Below the pieces are notes generated by a model. That model was not told the origin of the DNA. It searched no databases and saw nothing but the letters and a program-made list of their open reading frames with translations. Position numbers and translations under genes: made by a program. DNA of 22,885 nucleotides from Tubiluchus corallicola (taxonomy: Eukaryota > Priapulida > Priapulimorpha > Priapulimorphida > Tubiluchidae): the NCBI GenBank assembly GCA_030141605.1, contig JAQGDQ010000727.1, forward strand, positions 20,001 to 42,885, read 5' to 3'. Positions 16,592 to 22,885 of this stretch are shown here, piece after piece. Position 1 is the first letter of the stretch. Every line of letters starts with the position of its first letter.

Positions 16592-18361
16592 ATGAAACAA
16601 CAGAGTTGGCTTACAAGGTTTTTAATTTGGCGAATTAGACACATTAAACAAAGACAGTTTATTTTATCTCTAAGTTTCGTTATTGGTATATTAAGTGGTT
16701 TGGCTGCTGTATTTTTGAAGAATGCTGTTTATTTCACACATAGGCTTATTACCTCTTCTCCTGAACATAACAACTGGTATTTTATACTTCCTATAATAGG
16801 TATTTTCCTTACAATGCTCTTCGTTCGTTATGGTATCAAGGACAAGATAAGTCACGGGGTTACACGTATTTTATTTGCCATTTCAAGAAAAAACAGTAAG
16901 ACGAAACCTCATAATAACTATTCGTCTATGATTGCCAGCACACTGACAATAGGTTTCGGTGGTTCGGTAGGAACAGAGGCTCCCATTGTTCTTACAGGTG
17001 CTTCTTTGGGTTCGTGGTTAGGTCGTCTTTTTCATTTAAATTACAAGACTGTTACTTTACTTCTGGGATGCGGTGCTGCAGGTGCTATTGCAGGTATCTT
17101 TAAGGCTCCTATTGCAGGTATTATTTTTACACTTGAAGTTTTGATGTTGGATTTAACAATGGCCTCCCTCATTCCGTTAATGATATCAACAGTTACCGCT
17201 GCTACGATAGGTTATCTCTTTATGGGCGATGGGGTGCTGCTTTCTCCTTCTATACCTCAGGTCGATGGCTTTCAATATTTTCCTTATTATTTGCTTTTGG
17301 GTATTTTTACAGGGCTTATTTCTGTTTATTTCAACAGGGGGGTGATGTATATAGAAGGAATATTTTTGAAAATAAGAAACCCTTTTCAAAAAGTTATAAT
17401 TGGAGGAGGGCTATTGGGAGTTGTTGTATTCTTATTTCCCCCATTATTTGGCGAGGGGTTTGAAACCTTGTCTAAAATATTGGAAGGAAGAGGTTCTGAT
17501 ATCTCCACACATTCGTTTTTCAATGTTTTAAAAAACAACTATTGGTTTATTTTAATTTATTTGATTTTCATTCTTTTTTTTAAGACTATTGCTACATCAA
17601 TAACCACAGGGGGAGGTGGTGTGGGAGGAATTTTTGCCCCTACTTTATTTATGGGAGGTGTTGCAGGGTACTTTGTGTCAATTATAATAAACAAGTTGCA
17701 TTTCATCAAACTGTCCGAAAGCAACTTTGCCTTAGCAGGTATGGCAGGTATGATGTCGGGGGTGATGCACGCTCCATTAACTGCTATTTTCCTCATTGCT
17801 GAAATTACAGGTGGATACAATCTCCTTATCCCTCTGATGCTTACTTCTACAATGGGCTACTTAACAAATGTGTATTTCGAGCGTCATTCATTCTATGCTA
17901 AGAAACTCGCTTTAAAGGGGCAATTAATTACCCACAACAAGGACAGAGCAGTATTAACTCTTTTAAAATTGAACAAAGTTATTGAAAAAGATTTAACTAC
18001 TATTGACCCTGAGGCTAGCCTTAGGGAGCTAATAAATGCTATTTCAAAATCTAAAAGAAATATCTTTCCTGTAGTAGATGCAGAAGGTGTTTTACAAGGT
18101 ATTATACTATTGGACGATATAAGAGATATAATGTTCAATGCTGACAAATATGATACCACGTTTGTAAAAGATTTGATGATTTCTCCCGACGACTTTGTAT
18201 CTCCTAACGATAGTATGGATAAAGTAATGAAAGTGTTCACAGAAACGGAAGCGTGGAACTTACCGGTGATTGATAAAAACGGAAAATATGTTGGCTTTGT
18301 CTCTAAATCCAAAATTTTCTCCTCTTATAGAAGAGTGTTGGTAAATTTTTCAGATGAATAA
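16592..18361 (+). CDS. ClC-family chloride channel/transporter with C-terminal CBS pair
   Basis: An integral inner-membrane anion channel or Cl-/H+ antiporter of 589 residues. About 430 residues form the multi-helix ClC core: GSVGTEAP at 125-131 carries the gating Glu (E129, equivalent to Glu148 of E. coli ClC), FKAPIAGIIFTLEV is at 170-183, and GGIFAPTLF (345-353) is the GxFxP anion-binding loop. The classical GSGIP loop is replaced by ISHGVT (86-91). Residues about 455-585 are two CBS domains (FPVVDAEG and LPVIDKNG), which usually bind adenine nucleotides and modulate transport. The position of the internal proton glutamate (E203 in E. coli) is Val183, as in eukaryotic ClC channels. It has its own promoter box, is monocistronic, and converges with mdh. 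Confidence 0.95.
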   Translation: MKQQSWLTRFLIWRIRHIKQRQFILSLSFVIGILSGLAAVFLKNAVYFTHRLITSSPEHNNWYFILPIIGIFLTMLFVRYGIKDKISHGVTRILFAISRKNSKTKPHNNYSSMIASTLTIGFGGSVGTEAPIVLTGASLGSWLGRLFHLNYKTVTLLLGCGAAGAIAGIFKAPIAGIIFTLEVLMLDLTMASLIPLMISTVTAATIGYLFMGDGVLLSPSIPQVDGFQYFPYYLLLGIFTGLISVYFNRGVMYIEGIFLKIRNPFQKVIIGGGLLGVVVFLFPPLFGEGFETLSKILEGRGSDISTHSFFNVLKNNYWFILIYLIFILFFKTIATSITTGGGGVGGIFAPTLFMGGVAGYFVSIIINKLHFIKLSESNFALAGMAGMMSGVMHAPLTAIFLIAEITGGYNLLIPLMLTSTMGYLTNVYFERHSFYAKKLALKGQLITHNKDRAVLTLLKLNKVIEKDLTTIDPEASLRELINAISKSKRNIFPVVDAEGVLQGIILLDDIRDIMFNADKYDTTFVKDLMISPDDFVSPNDSMDKVMKVFTETEAWNLPVIDKNGKYVGFVSKSKIFSSYRRVLVNFSDE

Positions 18362-18375
18362 GGAGAAATACAAAT

Positions 18376-18401
18376 TAGGGGCTACAAATCTGCAACCCCT
18401 A
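18376..18401. terminator. Hairpin between ClC and mdh (TAGGGG/CCCCTA)
   Basis: A 6-bp GC-rich stem with a 14-nt loop sits in the 67-bp gap between two convergent genes and is bounded by A/T-rich sequence on both sides. It could serve as a bidirectional terminator, though the stem is short and the T run is weak. Confidence 0.45.
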
Positions 18402-18428
18402 TATAAATAAAGTAAAGCTATTAAAAAC

Positions 18429-19367
18429 TTAATCCATAATATTCATATCATCTAGTACCTTCATCACATCTTTTACTGCATTGGATGAAGTTTCTAAATC
18501 TTTTTTCTCTTCTGCATTAAGATCTATTTCTATTATTTTCTCAATACCCGCTTTACCTAATACTACTGGTACGCCAAGATAGATATTCTTCAAGCCATAT
18601 TCTCCGTTGAGAAGAGAACACACTGGGAATACACGTTTTTGGTCTTTCACTATAGCTTCGACCATTTGTGCTGCTGCTACTCCGGGAGCATACCAAGCTG
18701 ATGTTCCCATAAGATTTACCAATTCGCCACCACCTTTTTTAGTTCTTTCAAGTATAGCATCTAATCTGCTTTTTTCTACCAACTGTGTCACGGGAATTCC
18801 TCCTACTGTAGTATAACGAGGTAGAGGTACCATAGTATCACCGTGTCCACCCATTAGAAGTGCCTGTATATCCTTAGGAGAAACATTCAATTCTTCGGCA
18901 AGAAAAGCTCTATAACGAGCAGTATCCAATATCCCTGCCATACCAAATACCTTTGAAGAGTCTTTCTTAGCAGTAAGGTAAGCCGCATAGGTCATTACAT
19001 CCAACGGATTAGACACTACAATGATAATTGCATCAGGCGAGTACTTTACGACATTTTCGGTAACTGACTTTACAATACCTGCATTAGTAGCAATAAGGTC
19101 ATCTCTACTCATTCCCGGTTTTCTTGGTAATCCAGAAGTAATGACTACTACCTCTGACCCTGCTGTTTTAGAGTAATCATTGGTTGATCCAACAGTTCTT
19201 GTATCATACAAATTAATGGGAGCAGTTTGCCATATATCAAGCGATTTTCCTTCAGCTATACCCTCCTTGATATCTAACAATACTACCTCGTTAGCAAGTT
19301 CTTTTTGTGCAATGTCATTAGCACAAGTGGCACCCACATTTCCTGCACCTACTACAGTTACTTTCAT
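18429..19367 (-). CDS. mdh: Malate dehydrogenase (LDH-like type)
   Basis: NAD-dependent interconversion of malate and oxaloacetate in the TCA cycle, cytoplasmic. The Rossmann motif GAGNVG is at residues 7-12, and D32 selects NAD. The substrate arginines R82 and R88 are in GLPRKPGMSR (an Arg in the specificity loop points to malate rather than lactate). The D148/R151 pair is in LDTAR and the catalytic H175 in GGHGD. The length of 312 residues is normal. It is a single gene convergent with the ClC gene and 107 bp downstream of the PorE-like gene. A TAAATTTG box about 45 bp upstream suggests its own promoter. Confidence 0.97.
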   Translation of the reverse strand: MKVTVVGAGNVGATCANDIAQKELANEVVLLDIKEGIAEGKSLDIWQTAPINLYDTRTVGSTNDYSKTAGSEVVVITSGLPRKPGMSRDDLIATNAGIVKSVTENVVKYSPDAIIIVVSNPLDVMTYAAYLTAKKDSSKVFGMAGILDTARYRAFLAEELNVSPKDIQALLMGGHGDTMVPLPRYTTVGGIPVTQLVEKSRLDAILERTKKGGGELVNLMGTSAWYAPGVAAAQMVEAIVKDQKRVFPVCSLLNGEYGLKNIYLGVPVVLGKAGIEKIIEIDLNAEEKKDLETSSNAVKDVMKVLDDMNIMD

Positions 19368-19412
19368 AGTTTCTCTATTTTTTATTAAAATTTTAATGAA
19401 TTAATAATTGGA

Positions 19413-19420
19413 CAAATTTA
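19413..19420 (-). promoter_or_regulatory. Bacteroidota -7 box for mdh (TAAATTTG)
   Basis: TAAATTTG on the minus strand, about 45 bp from the mdh ATG in an AT-rich spacer. It matches TAnnTTTG, but such a match is less informative in AT-rich DNA. Confidence 0.4.
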
Positions 19421-19474
19421 ATAAAATTAATGATTTATACTTTACTGTTTTTTGGTTAAAAAAAGATTTATATT

Positions 19475-21472
19475 TTATTCAAAGTCAGTTGCTATTACTT
19501 TTATTTCAGTACGCCTATTAATTTCTTTAGCTATTTCTTTTTGGCTTTCTTGAGAGAAGTTTTCTATATATTTTTCTGTGAGCAGTGCATTTTCGCGTAA
19601 AAATTCATATTTCTCTGATAGAGCCTTATCTACTCGTTTAGGACTAGATTCTCCATATCCTTTAGAGACAAGTCTTCTAGGAGAAATACCGTTCTTAATA
19701 AGATAATTAATTACTACTTGGGCTCTTTGTTGTGAAAGCACTAGGTTGGACTGCTCACTACCTATATGGTCAGTATGTGCTCCTATTTCTATTTTGATAT
19801 TAGGATTAATAGAAAGTAGGTCTATAAGATAAGTAAGTCCTTCTACTGATTCCTCAGTAAGTTCATAAGAACCTGATTTATAAAGTATATTAGATACTTC
19901 TATTGCATCAGTAATTGAGTTAAGTTTTATCGTATTGTTAAAATCTTTACTTTGAAGAAGCCCTACGGTGGAAATTCTTCCTTTTTCATTTAAATACTGC
20001 TCGGATTGAACAACGTAAATATAGTCTGTATTTTTTCTAAGATTATAAAGAAAGGTGCCATCTGTTTGTGGAGTTATTTTTTTGATAGTTCCATCATTTC
20101 CTATTATTTTTAGTGTAGCATCTGAAATAGGTTTATTCGATTTAGTTTCTACTATTTGTCCAAGTAATCTGAAACGTATAGCTGGTAGATGAAAACTATA
20201 AATATCGTCTCCTCCCCTTCCTCCTTTTCTATTAGAGGTGAAAAATCCTCGTTCCTCTTCATTGCTCAATCCATCCTCAAAAATAATGCTAAAATCATCG
20301 CTAGAGGAGTTGATAGGTGGAGGCAAATGTTCAATTGTCCATTTTTCTGTAATGGGACTGTATTTTGCTTGAAAAATGTCTAAGCCCCCAAATCCTATAT
20401 GATGATCGGAGGAGAAGAAAAGAACATCATCTTTCCTAATATAAGGAAATACCTCGTTCCCTATTGTATTCACATCTTCTCCAAGGTTTTCAGGAGGACC
20501 CCACTTAGCAGAAATATTATTCCTTTCTATTTTCCAAATATCATACCCTCCGTATCCTCCTTCCATATTGGAAGTAAAATATAATGTTAGACCATCTCCT
20601 GAGATACTAGGATGGGCAAAGACCAGACTACTGTCCTCTAATATTTCTAAAACTTCGGCTTCTTGCCACTCTCCATTTTTTTCTACGGAATGAAATATCT
20701 TTACTCCTAATACTTGATTTTCTATTTTCAGATTGCGAGAAAAATACATTTCTGTTTTTAAGCTGTTAAGCGATGGTGTTCCTTCATCATCCTCTGTATT
20801 AATGCTTTCATTCATTTTTGTGGGAACTGTCCATCTGCTTTTTTCCTGCTGTGTAGCAAGAAAAATATCTCCTTCTTTCATCCCTGTTATTTTACTTTTT
20901 TTTGAGCCTGTAGCTTCTTTTCGCGAGGAAGAAAAAAAGATACTCCTATAAGTATCATCACTATACGCAGGTGCATAGTCGTTCTGTCGAGAATTGAGTT
21001 GCTTCATATTTTCGACAATGTACTTTTGGGGGTTCTCCAATCTGTCCAAAGTGTACTGACAGGCTTCTAAGCCTAGTTGACTAAGATTTTTTAGAGAATC
21101 ATTAGAAACAGTTTCATTATACTCCTCATATACTTCAATAGCTTGTTCATATTTGCCATTCATTCTAAGTACGTCAGCATAACTCAGGATATAAGTTTCA
21201 TCTTCGTATTTCAACAGTTTAAGGCGTCGGTAATACATTTCTGCTTTTCTTGCATTGCTTACCTTGTGGAGGGATTTAGCTATTTTGTAAGCTACCTCTT
21301 TTTTTTGGTCTCGGTCTTTTATTCTTTTATACACATTATTGTATTGTGCAGCAGCCCTGTCATATTCTCCTGCTTCATAGGATTTGTCTGCTTTTTGAAT
21401 GGCCTTTTTAACAGAGCAGGAAGAAAAAATAATAAGCAAGAACAGAAAACAATATGCTTTTTTATTTAGCAT
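19475..21472 (-). CDS. OmpA-family lipoprotein, PorE-like (TPR + beta-propeller + CRD + OmpA-C)
   Basis: A 665-residue envelope lipoprotein. A signal peptide with a lipobox-like IFSSC puts the lipidated Cys at residue 19. Residues about 25-130 are TPR helices (SYEAGEYDRAAAQY). About 165-420 are PD40/WD40-like propeller repeats (FFSSSR, YFTSNMEGGYGGYDIW, FFSSDHHIGFGGLDIF, FFTSNRKGGRGGDDIY). About 430-510 is a carboxypeptidase-regulatory-like domain (GQIVETKSNKPISDATL). About 530-660 is an OmpA C-terminal peptidoglycan-binding domain (GAHTDHIGS, LSQQRAQVV, GYGESSP, NRRTEIKV). This order is that of PorE, a type IX secretion component that anchors the machine to peptidoglycan. Other Bacteroidota OmpA proteins share it, so the PorE role is probable, not proven. 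The topA stop is 174 bp upstream and a TATCTTTG box lies between. Confidence 0.9.
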   Translation of the reverse strand: MLNKKAYCFLFLLIIFSSCSVKKAIQKADKSYEAGEYDRAAAQYNNVYKRIKDRDQKKEVAYKIAKSLHKVSNARKAEMYYRRLKLLKYEDETYILSYADVLRMNGKYEQAIEVYEEYNETVSNDSLKNLSQLGLEACQYTLDRLENPQKYIVENMKQLNSRQNDYAPAYSDDTYRSIFFSSSRKEATGSKKSKITGMKEGDIFLATQQEKSRWTVPTKMNESINTEDDEGTPSLNSLKTEMYFSRNLKIENQVLGVKIFHSVEKNGEWQEAEVLEILEDSSLVFAHPSISGDGLTLYFTSNMEGGYGGYDIWKIERNNISAKWGPPENLGEDVNTIGNEVFPYIRKDDVLFFSSDHHIGFGGLDIFQAKYSPITEKWTIEHLPPPINSSSDDFSIIFEDGLSNEEERGFFTSNRKGGRGGDDIYSFHLPAIRFRLLGQIVETKSNKPISDATLKIIGNDGTIKKITPQTDGTFLYNLRKNTDYIYVVQSEQYLNEKGRISTVGLLQSKDFNNTIKLNSITDAIEVSNILYKSGSYELTEESVEGLTYLIDLLSINPNIKIEIGAHTDHIGSEQSNLVLSQQRAQVVINYLIKNGISPRRLVSKGYGESSPKRVDKALSEKYEFLRENALLTEKYIENFSQESQKEIAKEINRRTEIKVIATDFE

Positions 21473-21533
21473 TCGTATTGTATGTTGGTTATAATATGAA
21501 CGAAGCTGTATGAAAAGTAGTATTTAATTTTGG

Positions 21534-21541
21534 CAAAGATA
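21534..21541 (-). promoter_or_regulatory. Bacteroidota -7 box for the PorE-like gene (TATCTTTG)
   Basis: TATCTTTGCC on the minus strand, about 62 bp before the ATG. A perfect 5-bp-arm inverted repeat, GTATG-A-CATAC (21555-21565), lies just upstream and could be a regulator site; no regulator is implied. Confidence 0.5.
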
Positions 21542-21646
21542 CTTGCTTTTGCAGGTATGACATACTACTTATTAGCACGCTATACATTAAATTCTGTATC
21601 TAAAAACTAAATTCTTTTGATTCTTTTTTATTTTTCAGCTTTTTTG

Positions 21647-22885
21647 TTATTTCTTCTTTTTAGAGTTTGCTTTTATAATTTCTTGACATTGCTTGTAAGT
21701 CAATTGGCTTGCATTTTCCTTTTGCTCCTTAGGTATGCGATAGTTATTTTTTCGATGTTTAATGTAAGCTCCCCAGCGTCCGTTAAGTATTTGTAGTTCA
21801 GAGTCTTCATCAAATATCTTAACAACTTTATTACGGTCTTTCTCTCTTTTCTCCTCAATAAGCTCTATGGCTTTTTCAAGTTGTATCTCTAAAGGGTCTA
21901 TATCTTTGGGTATAGAAGTAAATTTAGAAAGATGTTTTATATAGGGGCCAAACCTTCCTATGTTTACATCTACAGGTTTATCTTCATAATCTCCAAGAGT
22001 GCGGGGTAGTTTAAATAGTTCTAAAGCTTCTTCTAGTGTGATAGTCTCTATGTACTGTCCTTTACGAAGGCTAGCAAATCGAGGTTTTTCTTTTCCATCC
22101 CCTCCATTACCAAATTGTGCTAAAGGCCCATAACGTCCTATTCTTACTATAATATCTTCGCCTGTTTTAGGGTCTTGTCCCAGCCGGCGTTGGCTGCTTT
22201 CACGTTCTATGCCTCCTACTTCTTCTACTATAGGGTGGAATTTTTTATAGAATTTATCTATCATTCCGTTCCATTGTATCTCTCCAGTTGCTATATGATC
22301 TAATTCTTCCTCCACTTTGGCAGTAAAATTATAATCCATTATATTCTTAAAGTGCTTGACGAGAAAATCATTTACAACCATTCCTATATCCGTAGGGTAC
22401 AATTTGCCTTTTTCGACTCCCGTGTTTTCTACTTTTGTTTCTTTTTTTAGGTTATCAGGAGTAAGTGTAAGTTGGATATATTCTCTGGTTTTTCCATCCC
22501 TTTCCTCTTTTACTACATAGTTTCTATTTTGTATAGTAGATATGGTAGGAGCATAAGTAGAAGGCCGTCCAATTCCCATTTCTTCCAATTTCTTTACAAG
22601 ACTGGCTTCAGTGTAGCGGGCTGGGTGATGTGTGAAACGTTGTCGAGCAACAATTTCTTTCAACTCAAGTATATCATTCACCTTCAAAGGGGGCAGTAAA
22701 CCTTTGGTAGTCTTATCTTGTACATCATCATCAGACGACTCCATATATACACTTAAAAAACCATCAAATTTTATCACCTCACCTGTAGCTACAAAGTGGT
22801 AATCTGTATAGTTTGAAATACCTATCTTAACTGTAGTTTTTTCTAATTTAGCATCTGCCATCTGTGAGGCTATGGTTCTTTTCCA
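21647..22885 (-). CDS. topA: DNA topoisomerase I (type IA), C-terminal part, runs off the window
   Basis: Relaxes negative supercoils by single-strand passage. The frame stays open to the window edge: the last 24 bases read WKRTIASQ directly before MADA, the family's conserved WKR-x5-QM segment. The ATG at 22861 is therefore internal, and 412 residues of the 3' part are visible. RYTEASLVKKLEEMGIGRPS followed by TYAPTISTIQNRNYV is the hallmark of type IA enzymes. The catalytic Tyr and the Toprim domain lie upstream, outside the window. Instead of zinc fingers the C-terminus has Toprim C-terminal repeats: IGRYGPLAQF, IGRFGPYIKH and NGRWGAYIKH. It ends in a basic KKKK tail. Confidence 0.97.
   Translation of the reverse strand, partial: WKRTIASQMADAKLEKTTVKIGISNYTDYHFVATGEVIKFDGFLSVYMESSDDDVQDKTTKGLLPPLKVNDILELKEIVARQRFTHHPARYTEASLVKKLEEMGIGRPSTYAPTISTIQNRNYVVKEERDGKTREYIQLTLTPDNLKKETKVENTGVEKGKLYPTDIGMVVNDFLVKHFKNIMDYNFTAKVEEELDHIATGEIQWNGMIDKFYKKFHPIVEEVGGIERESSQRRLGQDPKTGEDIIVRIGRYGPLAQFGNGGDGKEKPRFASLRKGQYIETITLEEALELFKLPRTLGDYEDKPVDVNIGRFGPYIKHLSKFTSIPKDIDPLEIQLEKAIELIEEKREKDRNKVVKIFDEDSELQILNGRWGAYIKHRKNNYRIPKEQKENASQLTYKQCQEIIKANSKKKK

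Noticed and set aside
10825-22885. tRNA or rRNA genes in the bacterial half
   Set aside because: No cloverleaf with a GTTCGAATC-like arm or rRNA block was seen in any spacer.

Overview
The window is two unrelated kinds of DNA joined near position 10,800. Bases 1 to about 10,795 look like animal (metazoan) nuclear DNA: a spliced gene with GT/AG introns of 0.8 to 2.6 kb, long tri-, tetra- and hexanucleotide arrays, a 90-bp satellite, small foldback or MITE-like elements and dispersed repeats. Bases from about 10,837 to the end are compact, intron-free bacterial DNA. The gene set (pyrE next to an SRPBCC gene, a PorE-like OmpA lipoprotein, a topA with C-terminal repeats) and recurrent TAnnTTTG promoter boxes point to the phylum Bacteroidota, probably a Flavobacteriia-like organism.

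Eukaryotic half. Bases 81-6024 hold the 3' part of an MFS sugar-transporter (SLC2/GLUT-like) gene in four exons that join in frame (81-179, 2799-3011, 3781-3856, 5708-6024). Its introns carry an 8-copy 90-bp tandem repeat, a CTA/CTG microsatellite, a possible retroposon tail and tetranucleotide blocks. Downstream lie about 2.8 kb with no recognised gene but two copies of a dispersed repeat and a MITE-like element (8213-8431). Then come about 1.2 kb of uninterrupted simple sequence (TAA followed by TGTATC/TGTACC arrays). A 248-bp near-palindrome (10545-10792) sits just before the join.

Bacterial half. The join cuts a polyprenyl synthetase gene, leaving about its last 100 codons. Then follow coaE (+), an SRPBCC gene and pyrE (one minus-strand operon), a Nudix hydrolase (+, starting 7 bp from pyrE), metF (-), a DNA methyltransferase plus HNH nuclease pair that looks like a type II restriction-modification system (+), a ClC chloride channel/transporter with CBS domains (+), mdh (-), a PorE-like OmpA lipoprotein (-) and the 3' part of topA (-), which runs off the window. 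Functions are CoA, pyrimidine and folate metabolism, the TCA cycle, DNA topology, phage defence and envelope or secretion.

The simplest reading is that this is an assembly or library chimera, or a host contig joined to DNA of an associated bacterium. A recent bacterial insertion into an animal genome is the less likely alternative, and reads spanning the join would decide. I see no wholly new system. The items most worth a second look are the join and the palindrome beside it, the change in strand composition near 13.5 kb, the restriction-modification pair, and a ClC protein with Val at the internal proton-gate position.
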